A stretch of DNA of 64,000 nucleotides from an uncultured Prevotellaceae bacterium (GCA_900318995.1 ONMR01000006.1:1-64000); one strand, 5' to 3'. Positions 53,590 through 61,595 are shown, counted from the first letter of the stretch. Translations and numbers: made by a program. Notes: generated by a model from the letters alone, not told the origin.

Positions 53590-53673
53590 CAAAAATATCA
53601 GATAGGATAATGTATTTGCAAGAAAAAAGGGCAAAATCATCGATTCTGCCCTAAAAGTGTCCAATTTTTGGAC
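53590..53673 (-). promoter_or_regulatory. Exporter-regulon promoter module, unit G (variant)
   Basis: On the minus strand: perfectly symmetric dyad GTCCAAAAATTGGAC at 53673-53659, 37 bp, TTGC at 53621-53618, 20 bp, TATTTTTG at 53597-53590; ATG 26 nt later. The spacer contains a 10-bp hairpin GGGCAGAATC/GATTTTGCCC followed by TTTTTT. Confidence 0.75.
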
Positions 53674-53679
53674 AGTTTC

Positions 53680-55548
53680 TTAGAATGACAGGTTGACGCC
53701 GGCCATGAATGCTATACCTGGCATGGGGTAACCTGCATTGATCTGATACTTGGTGTTGAGCAGGTTGTCACCGTTTACCCAGAGCTGTACCATATCGGTC
53801 AGCTGATAGGATACGCGGGCATTCCAGAGCAGGAAGTCCTCCTTCTTGTCCGGACCTACCGCTGAGTAGAGACCGTTGATATACTGAAGGCCGGTGCTTA
53901 CATGCAGACCGTTGCTGGTATATGAACCTCCCAGATATGCCTTATGCTCAGGTGCTCCTATTACAGGATTTTCCATATCCAGATAGCTGTAGTTGCCGTG
54001 AACGGCTATGCTCTTGCTGACCAAGTATGATGCCTGCAGTTCCACACCCTTGTTCTTGAGCTCGCCGCTGTTCTGGTTGAGCATTGGAGGAGGAGCTGTT
54101 GGGTTGGGAGCTGTAATGATGATGTTGTCAGCGTCGAGATAGAACAGGTTGACTCCGTAATTAAGCTTGCCGTCCAGAAGTGTCTGTGAGAAAGCCAGTT
54201 CATAGTTCCACAAACGCTCTGCCTCAAGGGCTGCGTTCTGAGGCGGATACATGAACATCTCCCTGATGATTGGGTAGCGGAACCCCTTGCCTATAGACAG
54301 TTTTACCTCGGCATTGGCAGGCAGATGGAATGCGGCACCGGCCTGGGGTACAAGTTCGGTGCCTGACTTTGAGTGGTGATCTACACGCAGTCCGGCGTTA
54401 AGGGTAAGCAGTGAGCCAATGGCCTGACGCATCTCCAGGTATCCGGCAAACTCATCTTCACGCTCATCAACCTGGGGTACATCCTGGCCGGCTGTAGGGC
54501 CGTCAACAAAATGGTTATCGGCCTTGCCGCCGTAACGGTAGTAGTCAAATCCCAGGGTCAGGCGGTTGCCGTCAAACAGGCTTGCACTCTGCCAGGCCGA
54601 TGCTCCCAGCATCTCATCGTAAGATATGAAACGGAACAGCTTAGGGGTAGCTCCAGGCGCATATCCGTCGTTGATCCAATGGTCACCCCAGCTGTAGAAC
54701 AGACTGACGGCACCCTGTGTGCGTGCGTAATTGTTCTCAATGAACAGGGCGGATGTTCCGCGGGTTATCTCCTGGTCGGCGTCAATCAGAGGAGCGCTCT
54801 CGGATCCCGGCTGTGAAGCCTTGAAACGGGTTACATCCACGTTGGCCGATGCGTTCCAGTTGTCTGATATATCATATCCCAGCTTGGCATAACCGCCAAA
54901 CTGCTCAAAGTTCATGTTATCCCTATGACCGTCGGTGCGGTTGTAAGAGCCCGATGCCACTGCGCTGAACTTACCCTGACTGGTGCTTGCCGTGAACTCG
55001 GTCTCGGCTGTGTTGAATGAACCGTAACCGGCATGCAGGCGCGCATGTGTGCCTTCCTCTTTCTTGGTTACTATGTTAACCACACCGGCCATTGCACCTG
55101 ATCCGTAAAGGATTGATGCGGGGCCGCGCAGAACCTCAACTCTCTCGGTCATGAGCGACTGATAGGAGTCGGCTATGGGGTGTCCGTAGATACCGGCATA
55201 GTTGGGATGTCCGTCAATAAGAACTATCATACGGGCTGTACCTCCGGTCATACCGCGCATGGATATGTTACCTGCTGCACCGCCCGATACTCCGAAACCG
55301 GAATATCCGCGCTGTGTGATGAACAGGCCCGGGACCTGTTCGGTAAGCAGGGGTAGGAGCGATGCACGGTTGGTCTCCTCAATGTCGGAGCGGTCAATTA
55401 CATTCACTGTCTGTGACAGTTGGCGCACATCGGTGGCGGCACGTGTGCCGGTTATTACTACTTCCTGTAGGGTGTCTGGAATTTCGGTTGCATGCAAGGC
55501 GCTGAATGACATGGCCGCAGCTGCTAGAATCAGTGTAATGTGTTTCAT
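53680..55548 (-). CDS. TonB-dependent outer-membrane receptor (BtuB/siderophore-type size)
   Basis: A 622-aa protein with a Sec signal ending in FSALHA. A TonB box (EVVITGTRA) and plug domain follow (LLTEQVPGLFITQRGYSGFG, MRGMTGGTARMIVLIDGHPN, ERVEVLRGPASILYGSGAMA), then a 22-strand barrel ending in a C-terminal Phe. There is no carboxypeptidase-like N-terminal extension, so it is not a SusC protein; the size fits importers of metal chelates or cobalamin. The NikR-like regulator gene lies directly upstream on the same strand, suggesting nickel or cobalt complexes as substrate. It has its own consensus promoter. Confidence 0.85.
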   Translation of the reverse strand: MKHITLILAAAAMSFSALHATEIPDTLQEVVITGTRAATDVRQLSQTVNVIDRSDIEETNRASLLPLLTEQVPGLFITQRGYSGFGVSGGAAGNISMRGMTGGTARMIVLIDGHPNYAGIYGHPIADSYQSLMTERVEVLRGPASILYGSGAMAGVVNIVTKKEEGTHARLHAGYGSFNTAETEFTASTSQGKFSAVASGSYNRTDGHRDNMNFEQFGGYAKLGYDISDNWNASANVDVTRFKASQPGSESAPLIDADQEITRGTSALFIENNYARTQGAVSLFYSWGDHWINDGYAPGATPKLFRFISYDEMLGASAWQSASLFDGNRLTLGFDYYRYGGKADNHFVDGPTAGQDVPQVDEREDEFAGYLEMRQAIGSLLTLNAGLRVDHHSKSGTELVPQAGAAFHLPANAEVKLSIGKGFRYPIIREMFMYPPQNAALEAERLWNYELAFSQTLLDGKLNYGVNLFYLDADNIIITAPNPTAPPPMLNQNSGELKNKGVELQASYLVSKSIAVHGNYSYLDMENPVIGAPEHKAYLGGSYTSNGLHVSTGLQYINGLYSAVGPDKKEDFLLWNARVSYQLTDMVQLWVNGDNLLNTKYQINAGYPMPGIAFMAGVNLSF

Positions 55549-55573
55549 TGCAGATAGGGTTAGTTATTATCTG

Positions 55574-55604
55574 CAAAGATATATCAGTGGCACGAACCGA
55601 CAAA
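55574..55604 (-). promoter_or_regulatory. Consensus promoter of the TonB receptor, flanked by dyads
   Basis: On the minus strand: TTTG at 55604-55601, 19 bp, TATCTTTG at 55581-55574. Two inverted repeats touch it: TGCAGATA/TATCTGCA (about 55551-55577) and AATCGT-AAC-ACGATT (55604-55618). Either could be an operator. Confidence 0.65.
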
Positions 55605-55621
55605 ATCGTAACACGATTATT

Positions 55622-56023
55622 TTAATCAGCCCGGCTCATAAGCAGCTTGCCGTGGCGGATACCCTTGATGGATGTCATCTCATCGGCCAATGCGGTAAGC
55701 AGGCGGGCTTCGCCCATGACTGTGCACACGTGCAGGCAGGTGCCCTCGCTGATATAGTGCTGTTGTGATGAGAGCACAAGATTCTGGTGGCGGATCTGTA
55801 TATCCGATATGCGTGCGGTGATATCGGAGCGCTGCTGGTCATATATAATAAATATGGTACCGGCCACTATGTGGTTGCACTGCCATTTCTTCTCTGCTAG
55901 GTTCTTCTCAATAAGAAAACGTATGGCCTGAGAGCGGTTGGCATAACCGTCTTCCTTTACGAATGAGTCAAGTTGCTCAAGCAACTCATCCTCCAGTGAA
56001 ACTCCGAATCTTTTCAGCGCCAT
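55622..56023 (-). CDS. nikR: NikR-like ribbon-helix-helix metal regulator
   Basis: About 133 aa from MALKRFGVSLEDELLEQLDS. An N-terminal RHH DNA-binding domain (RSQAIRFLIEKNLAEK) precedes an ACT-like C-terminal domain (IRHGKLLM at its end). In E. coli NikR nickel is bound by His76, His87, His89 and Cys95. By eye only the Cys is kept here (SEGTCLH); the His positions read Ile, Gln and Tyr, though other His residues lie one or two positions away. The metal specificity is therefore uncertain. A longer frame from 56185 has no family sequence and crosses the promoter. It is upstream of and collinear with the TonB receptor. Confidence 0.75.
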   Translation of the reverse strand: MALKRFGVSLEDELLEQLDSFVKEDGYANRSQAIRFLIEKNLAEKKWQCNHIVAGTIFIIYDQQRSDITARISDIQIRHQNLVLSSQQHYISEGTCLHVCTVMGEARLLTALADEMTSIKGIRHGKLLMSRAD

Positions 56024-56047
56024 GACAATACACTTAATGTTCAATCC

Positions 56048-56101
56048 AAAGTTATACATTTTGGAAAACTTTTGTGCAAAAAAAATTCTAAAAGTTTTCC
56101 G
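56048..56101 (-). promoter_or_regulatory. nikR promoter with overlapping 38-bp palindrome (probable autoregulatory operator)
   Basis: On the minus strand: TTTG at 56081-56078, 22 bp, TAACTTTG at 56055-56048. A perfect inverted repeat GGAAAACTTTT (56064-56074)/AAAAGTTTTCC (56091-56101) with a 16-bp centre covers the -33 region. A 16-bp centre is also the spacing between NikR half-sites in E. coli. Confidence 0.55.
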
Positions 56102-56201
56102 AATGTGGAAAGAAACAGCTGTGGCGGGGGTTGTTGAAAACTTCTCTGCAAATAGGGCTTTTTTGTTATCAACAACCCGTACCAACTTATCTTTTTTATC
56201 A

Positions 56202-56209
56202 TAACTTTG
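56202..56209 (+). promoter_or_regulatory. -7 box of the riboswitch-nrdDG transcript
   Basis: TAACTTTG just upstream of the first riboswitch helix. Confidence 0.5.
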
Positions 56210-56216
56210 CTAGCGT

Positions 56217-56445
56217 CATTGGTTGCCGTATGGGTTGTCCCCTGAAGGCTTAATTTGGAATCCGGTGAGAGTCCGGGACAGTACCTGCTGCTGTAAGCCC
56301 TTGATTATAAGTCTAATGCACTCTTTGCCACTGATCGCTTAGGATTCGGGAAGGCGCATAGGACGGGGTGAGTCAGAAGACCTGCCAATGACAAACAGGT
56401 CCTTGGTTCTTGCAGGACTACGAGACCGGGATTTTGGGAGTTATC
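56217..56445 (+). ncRNA. Cobalamin (AdoCbl) riboswitch
   Basis: Conserved blocks occur in order: AATCCGGTGAGAGTCCGGGA (56260-56279), CTGCTGTAAGCCC, GCCACTG, GGGAAGGCGC, and the B12 box GAGTCAGAAGACCTGCC at about 56370-56386. A strong 3' pairing region follows (CAGGTCCTTG...GCAGGACTACG). It sits about 80 nt upstream of nrdD in a 5' leader of some 310 nt. In such leaders the ligand usually lowers expression, here of a B12-independent ribonucleotide reductase. The exact expression platform is not resolved; a short hairpin (GAGAGA/TCTCTC, about 56472-56489) near the start codon could be part of it. Confidence 0.9.
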
Positions 56446-56524
56446 CTGACAGATAATGCAACATACTTTGTGGAGAGACGTGTTCTCTCTGCCGTATTTA
56501 CTTGATGAATACTTTTAGTTATTT

Positions 56525-58606
56525 ATGGAGACATATATTGTGAAACGTGATGGTAAGCACGAGGTGTTTACTATCGACAAGATCAAGGCCGCAATTTCCA
56601 AATCATTCCTGGCATCGGGAGCATTCGCAACCGAGGAGGTGATGACCGGTATCCTGAGCCATCTGAACATTCAGAGCGGCATCAGCGTTGAGGAAATCCA
56701 GAACCAGGTTGAGGTTGCATTGATGGCCGAGGGCTATTATCAGGTTGCCAAGACGTACATGCTGTACCGCAACCGTCACGCTGAGGACCGTGAGACTAAG
56801 TCGAAACTCGAGTTCCTTATGGGCTATTGTCAAGCTGCGAACGCTGCTGAGGGAAGCAAGTTCGACGCCAACGCCAATGTTGAAAACAAGAACATTGCAA
56901 CTCTTATCGGTGAGTTGCCTAAGAAAGGTTTTATCCGTCTTAACCGCCGCCTGCTGTGCGACCGTATCCGCATCATGTTCGGTAAGGAGGTGGCCGATAA
57001 GTACATCAGCCTGCTGCACCAGCATTTCATCTACAAGAACGATGAGACCAACCTGGCCAACTACTGTGCAAGTATCACAATGTATCCCTGGCTGCTTGGC
57101 GGTACCAAGTCAATAGGCGGCAATGCCACACAGCCTACCAATCTGAAGGCATTCTGCGGCGGTTTTATCAACATGGTTTTCATGGTTTCATCAATGCTCT
57201 CCGGTGCCTGCGCTACCCCTGAGTTCCTTATGTACATGAACTACTTCATCGAGAAGGAGTACGGTGAGGACTACTACAAACGTGCCGATGAGATAGTTGA
57301 CCTGAGCATAAAGAAACGCTCCATAGATAAGGTTATCACCGACTATTTCCAGCAGGTTGTTTACTCAATCAACCAGCCTACCGGTGCACGTAACTTCCAG
57401 TCTGTGTTCTGGAACATCAGTTACTATGACCGCTACTACTTTGAGTCTCTATTCGGTGAGTTCCGTTTCCCGGACGGTTCGGCACCCCATTGGGAGTCTC
57501 TCTCATGGCTGCAGAAGCGTTTCATGAAGTGGTTCAACCAGGAGCGTCTGCGCTGCGTGCTTACATTCCCTGTTGAGACCATGGCTCTTCTTACCGAGAA
57601 CGGCGATGTAAAGGATAAGGAGTACGGTGATTTTACTGCCGAGATGTATGCCGAAGGTCACTCATTCTTTACCTATATCAGCGACAACGCAGACTCTCTG
57701 TCCAGTTGCTGCCGTCTGCGCAACCAGATTACCGATAACGGATTCTCTTATACACTTGGCGCTGGTGGCGTAAGTACCGGATCCAAGAGCGTGCTCACCA
57801 TCAACCTGAACCGTTGCGTTCAGTATGCTCAGCGCATGGGTATCCCTTATCAGAAGTACATTGAAGAGGTTGTAGACCTGATGCATAAGGTTCAGTTGGC
57901 ATACAATGAAAATCTTAAGGAACTACAGAGCAAGGGTATGCTTCCGTTGTTTGATTCCGGTTACATTAATATTGGCCGTCAGTATCTGACCATCGGTGTA
58001 AACGGTCTGGTTGAGAGTGCCGAATTCCTGGGTATCGAGATCAGTGATAACCCGCGTTATACCGAATATGTCCAGACCGTTCTGGGTATAATTGAGAAGC
58101 TGAACAAGCATTACCACTCAAAGGGCGTAATGTTCAACTGCGAGATGATCCCGGCCGAGAACGTAGGCGTAAAGAATGCCAAGTGGGACAAGGAGGACGG
58201 TTATGTTGTACCGCGTGACTGCTACAACAGTTACTTCTACAAGGTTGAGGATACCACTCTGAACGTAATTGACCGTTTCCGTCTGCACGGTGTCAAGTAT
58301 ATCGAGCACCTGACCGGAGGATCCGCTCTGCACTGCAATCTTGAGGAGCATCTGTCAAAGGCACAGTACCGTCAGTTGCTGCGTGTGGCTGCACAGGAGG
58401 GTTGCAACTATTTTACGTTCAACATCCCCAACACCATCTGCAATGAATGCGGAACCATTGACAAGCGTTATCTTAAGGAGTGCCCGCACTGCCATTCGAC
58501 CAATGTTGACTACCTGACACGTATCATCGGTTACATGAAGCGTGTGAGCAACTTCTCGGCTGCCCGTCAGGTGGAGGCAAGCAAGCGCTACTACGCAACT
58601 CTTTAA
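56525..58606 (+). CDS. nrdD: Anaerobic ribonucleoside-triphosphate reductase (class III)
   Basis: A 693-aa protein. The N-terminal ATP-cone (YIVKRDGKHEVFTIDKIKAA to about residue 95) controls overall activity. The catalytic ten-stranded barrel follows, and the C-terminus has the Zn site CNECGTIDKRYLKECPHC and the glycyl-radical region RIIGYMKRVSNFSAARQ. It makes dNTPs under anoxia, using formate or a thioredoxin-type reductant. It is controlled by the upstream cobalamin riboswitch and cotranscribed with nrdG, whose start touches the nrdD stop. Confidence 0.95.
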   Translation: METYIVKRDGKHEVFTIDKIKAAISKSFLASGAFATEEVMTGILSHLNIQSGISVEEIQNQVEVALMAEGYYQVAKTYMLYRNRHAEDRETKSKLEFLMGYCQAANAAEGSKFDANANVENKNIATLIGELPKKGFIRLNRRLLCDRIRIMFGKEVADKYISLLHQHFIYKNDETNLANYCASITMYPWLLGGTKSIGGNATQPTNLKAFCGGFINMVFMVSSMLSGACATPEFLMYMNYFIEKEYGEDYYKRADEIVDLSIKKRSIDKVITDYFQQVVYSINQPTGARNFQSVFWNISYYDRYYFESLFGEFRFPDGSAPHWESLSWLQKRFMKWFNQERLRCVLTFPVETMALLTENGDVKDKEYGDFTAEMYAEGHSFFTYISDNADSLSSCCRLRNQITDNGFSYTLGAGGVSTGSKSVLTINLNRCVQYAQRMGIPYQKYIEEVVDLMHKVQLAYNENLKELQSKGMLPLFDSGYINIGRQYLTIGVNGLVESAEFLGIEISDNPRYTEYVQTVLGIIEKLNKHYHSKGVMFNCEMIPAENVGVKNAKWDKEDGYVVPRDCYNSYFYKVEDTTLNVIDRFRLHGVKYIEHLTGGSALHCNLEEHLSKAQYRQLLRVAAQEGCNYFTFNIPNTICNECGTIDKRYLKECPHCHSTNVDYLTRIIGYMKRVSNFSAARQVEASKRYYATL

Positions 58607-59062
58607 ATGAAAATTGCATCATACGATATAGTTTTCCAGGATGTACCGGGAGAGGTTACGCTATCGCTTAACCTCTCCCAGTGTCCTAACTGCTGTCCGG
58701 GTTGTCACAGCCCGATGTTGCAGGATGATATAGGTTTGTTTTTGGATGACGACATGCTTGACGGACTGCTGGAACGCTATGGACATGATGTGACGTGTGT
58801 ATGTTTCATGGGAGGCGACCGCGAGCCGGGGGAGGTAATGCGGCTTGCCGACCGTGTACATGCCGCGGGATTAAGGACAGCCTGGTATTCCGGACGTCAG
58901 GAACTGCCTAAATGTTTCAGAGCGGAATCTCTGGATTATGTCAAAGTAGGGCCATACATTGAGAGTAGGGGGCCTTTGCCCAATCCCGATACCAATCAGC
59001 GTATGTATAGGATTGAGAATGGTGAACTGAAAGACATCACGGCAGTTTTCATAAAAAAATGA
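58607..59062 (+). CDS. nrdG: Anaerobic RNR-activating radical SAM protein
   Basis: A 151-aa protein. CPNCCPGC at residues 26-33 supplies the CX3CX2C ligands of the 4Fe-4S cluster. The short length and absence of other Fe-S motifs match NrdG. It generates the glycyl radical on NrdD using S-adenosylmethionine. GLRTAWYSGRQELPK and YVKVGPYIESRGPL fit the NrdG fold. It is coupled to nrdD and followed by a strong bidirectional terminator. Confidence 0.9.
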   Translation: MKIASYDIVFQDVPGEVTLSLNLSQCPNCCPGCHSPMLQDDIGLFLDDDMLDGLLERYGHDVTCVCFMGGDREPGEVMRLADRVHAAGLRTAWYSGRQELPKCFRAESLDYVKVGPYIESRGPLPNPDTNQRMYRIENGELKDITAVFIKK

Positions 59063-59098
59063 GCAGGTTGATTTGACCTGCTCATTTTTTTGCAATTG
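59054..59098. terminator. Bidirectional intrinsic terminator after nrdG
   Basis: A perfect stem TGAGCAGGT/ACCTGCTCA is flanked by A7 and T7 tracts. It serves both nrdG and the convergent Spy-like gene. Confidence 0.85.
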
Positions 59099-59108
59099 AT
59101 TCGCGATG

Positions 59109-59687
59109 TCATCTGCTCTGTCTTGACGGATTGAACTGCGGCTGTTGTGGCCTTTGCTGCGGTCCCTGTTGGAACTGATGACCGCGTGACTGTTGGATGT
59201 CTTTGAGAATTTGACTGTTGAACTGATCCTCAGCGTTCTGTACCTTAAGGATCTTTGAAGCCGGGAGCACCTCTTTAAACTTTTCAAGATATTCTTTTTC
59301 CAACTGGGCTATCTTGAGGTTGGTCTCGGCAATGACATCCAACGTCTTGCGTGCCTGATCTTCTGTCTGGTTGTCCTGATATGACATACGTCTGACTTCA
59401 CGGTTCAGTTCACGTTTCTTCTGCTGAAGTTCATTGTATAAAGGGAAGAATTTTTCGGACTCATCCTCTGTAAGACCGGCTTTCTCTGTGAAGAATGCTT
59501 TCTGCTGCTTCCAGTATTCGGTGGGCGAGAACTGACCACTATGGTTGGTGGTCTGCCTGTTCTGGACGTTACGGTTTTGTGAAGGCCAGAACTGTCTGAA
59601 GTTCTGGTTGTTGTTGGGATACTGAACTTGACCTGATACCAATACGGAGGCCAGCATACACAACAAGAGTATGACTGATTTTCTCAT
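59109..59687 (-). CDS. Periplasmic Spy/CpxP-like Gln-rich protein
   Basis: About 192 aa beginning MRKSVILLLCMLASVLVSGQ (Sec signal). The central helical part (AFFTEKAGLTEDESEKFFPL, then NELQQKKRELNREVRR, QARKTLDVIAETNLKIAQLE) resembles LTXXQ/Spy-type stress chaperones, which have a helix with E/K pattern around 'LT-x-x-E-x-x-x-F-x-P'. The C-terminal 40 residues are Gln/Pro/Arg-rich. It is the last gene of an ECF sigma/anti-sigma operon, so it is probably an envelope-stress effector. The start is chosen at the signal peptide, 7 nt after the anti-sigma stop. Confidence 0.6.
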   Translation of the reverse strand: MRKSVILLLCMLASVLVSGQVQYPNNNQNFRQFWPSQNRNVQNRQTTNHSGQFSPTEYWKQQKAFFTEKAGLTEDESEKFFPLYNELQQKKRELNREVRRMSYQDNQTEDQARKTLDVIAETNLKIAQLEKEYLEKFKEVLPASKILKVQNAEDQFNSQILKDIQQSRGHQFQQGPQQRPQQPQFNPSRQSR

Positions 59688-59694
59688 ATGGCGG

Positions 59695-60066
59695 TCAATT
59701 GACATCAACTAGCGTATAATACAGCGTACAGTCATCTATCATGGCTGTCTCAAGGAATGAGTCTATGTACTCATCTGAATAGATTGTGGTCTCTTCGGCA
59801 TGTGCCGTATCGGTGGCACTGTTGCGTGAACTTATGCCTACTGCGGCCTTGATGCAGAAGAATATGCCGGTAAACGCTGCGGCGGCATACAGATAAGGCC
59901 TGATGCGCATCCATGGCGTTACGGTAATCCTGGTGGAATAGATTGATTCCTGTTGAGGCAGTGAAGCCATAATGTTCTGCGTCAGGTTATCAAAGTAACC
60001 TTCCGGAACATTGAACGGCCTACGGGGCTCATGTTCATCAATCTTGTATATTTTTTCTTTTTCCAT
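59695..60066 (-). CDS. Probable membrane anti-sigma factor
   Basis: A 123-aa protein. A cytosolic N-terminus (FNVPEGYFDNLTQNIMASLP, the 'VPEGYF' motif seen in Bacteroidota sigma-operon partners) is followed by one membrane segment (YLYAAAAFTGIFFCIKAAVG) and a short acidic periplasmic tail (SDEYIDSFLETAMIDDCTLY). It has no zinc-type HxxxCxxC motif. The position directly after the ECF sigma gene and the single membrane span support an anti-sigma role, but this is inferred from context. Confidence 0.55.
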   Translation of the reverse strand: MEKEKIYKIDEHEPRRPFNVPEGYFDNLTQNIMASLPQQESIYSTRITVTPWMRIRPYLYAAAAFTGIFFCIKAAVGISSRNSATDTAHAEETTIYSDEYIDSFLETAMIDDCTLYYTLVDVN

Positions 60067-60098
60067 TCGTAGTTTTGACTGGTTTTCAGTAAAATGGT

Positions 60099-60656
60099 TT
60101 AATCTACATTGTTGAAATACTCTTCAATTTTCTTGACCGCTATATGAAATGATGCTTTCAGGGCTCCTACGCTTGTTCCAAGAGCCTCGGATATTTCTTC
60201 ATATTTCATTTCATTGAAATACTTCATATTAAATACCAGTCTTTGTTTGTCTGGCAGGGTGGCGATGGCTTCCTGAAGTTGTCTTTCTGTCAGGTCTCCG
60301 TCAAAATAGGGGTCACTCTCCAACCTGTCAGCTATGCTCAACCCGTCATCATCATCAGTTTCAAGAGGTATGGTGGCTCTTTGGCGGTTAAGGAATGTCA
60401 GAGTCTCGTTTATTGCTATGCGGTAAAGCCATGTGGATATTCTGGAATAGCCCATGAATGAATCCAGATTAGTCCAGGCTTTAATGAATGTATTTTGAAG
60501 TATGTCATTGGCGTCATCATGTGAGAGAACCATATGACGGATCTGCCAGTAAAGCTGTTCGCTGAAATTGCGGACAATAGACTCAAAGGCACGGCGACGC
60601 GAGATGTCATCCTCGTGGAGCATCTCCAGTATCCTGTGTTCGTCGTATGCCATCAT
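60099..60656 (-). CDS. ECF-type RNA polymerase sigma factor
   Basis: A 185-aa protein. Sigma region 2 (YWQIRHMVLSHDDANDILQN then TFIKAWTNLDSF, RISTWLYRIAINETL) and region 4 (ATLPDKQRLVFNMKYFNEMK, then YEEISEALGTSVGALKASFH) are complete with a short linker. It directs RNA polymerase to a small envelope-stress regulon. It begins 11 nt after rnz and may be cotranscribed with it. An anti-sigma and a Spy-like protein follow. Confidence 0.9.
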   Translation of the reverse strand: MMAYDEHRILEMLHEDDISRRRAFESIVRNFSEQLYWQIRHMVLSHDDANDILQNTFIKAWTNLDSFMGYSRISTWLYRIAINETLTFLNRQRATIPLETDDDDGLSIADRLESDPYFDGDLTERQLQEAIATLPDKQRLVFNMKYFNEMKYEEISEALGTSVGALKASFHIAVKKIEEYFNNVD

Positions 60657-60667
60657 CGGGTAGCCTG

Positions 60668-61582
60668 TTAGATTGTTACTGTCAGATTCTCCTTGGCCAG
60701 TATGGTGTTGGGGAATATCCTACAGGCTTCGGTCAACAATATACTCTCGTCGGTGTAGCGGGCAGAGAAATGGCCCAGCATCAGACGTCCGGCCTGAGCT
60801 TCGAGAGCTGTACGTGCGGCATCGGCGGCGGTGCTGTGGAAATGCTTTATGGCACGGTCACTGTCATCGGAAGCATATGTACAGTCATGATAGATGAGGT
60901 CTGCACCTTTTATTATCGGCAGCATGGCCGGGTTATATACTGTATCGCAGCAATATGCGTAGCTGCGCACCGGACCGGCCGGTTTGGTAAGGCGTTCATG
61001 GGCAACTACCGTGCCGTCCTGAGTGATGAAATCGCCTCCTTCCTTAATGCGGTTGTATTCCCATTGGGGAACTTTGTAGAAATCGGCTGCTGCGCGGTCC
61101 AGATGGTCGGCTGTAGGTTTTTCGCGGAACAGAAATCCTGCGCATGGAACGCGGTGCCGCAACGGAAAAACCGTTATGGTAAGTGAACGGTCCTCATAAA
61201 CGACTGCAGTAACTGTCGGATCAAATCCCTGAAACTCTACCGTGTATTCCAGATCCCGACAGTAGAAAGACAACTCTTGGGAGAGCATATGGCCCAGTTC
61301 CTGCGGTGCGTGTATATAAAGAGGTGCAGTACGACCAAGCAGGCCGAAAGATGATATCATACCCAGAAGCCCGAAGCAGTGGTCGCCGTGGAGGTGAGAT
61401 ATGAATATGTGGTTTATACGTGCAAATGCCACATGTGAACGGCGCAGTTGTATCTGTGTCCCCTCTCCGCAGTCTACCATAAACAGTTTGCCGCGCACAT
61501 CAACAACCTGTGATGATGTGTAGTGTTTGGGGCTTGGAGTGGCGGATCCGCATCCCAATATTGTGATTTCGAACTTTTCCAT
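60668..61582 (-). CDS. rnz: Ribonuclease Z
   Basis: About 304 aa from MEKFEITILGCGSATPSPKH. The metallo-beta-lactamase zinc motif is SHLHGDHCFG (near residue 63), and the later His/Asp ligands are in YDC..YHDCTYASDD and LGHFSARY. The enzyme removes tRNA 3' trailers, consistent with tRNA genes here not encoding CCA. ATG 61582 is used because a -7 box (TACTTTTG on the minus strand, 61603-61596) precedes it by 13 nt and excludes the longer frame. Confidence 0.9.
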   Translation of the reverse strand: MEKFEITILGCGSATPSPKHYTSSQVVDVRGKLFMVDCGEGTQIQLRRSHVAFARINHIFISHLHGDHCFGLLGMISSFGLLGRTAPLYIHAPQELGHMLSQELSFYCRDLEYTVEFQGFDPTVTAVVYEDRSLTITVFPLRHRVPCAGFLFREKPTADHLDRAAADFYKVPQWEYNRIKEGGDFITQDGTVVAHERLTKPAGPVRSYAYCCDTVYNPAMLPIIKGADLIYHDCTYASDDSDRAIKHFHSTAADAARTALEAQAGRLMLGHFSARYTDESILLTEACRIFPNTILAKENLTVTI

Positions 61583-61595
61583 AATTGGTGTGCCC

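Noticed and set aside
27252..53673. Sigma-54 promoters upstream of the permeases
   Set aside because: The TGGCGGG stretch in the spacer has no correctly spaced GC at -12, it is absent in units E-G, and the regulator has no AAA+ domain. The TAnnTTTG box is conserved instead.
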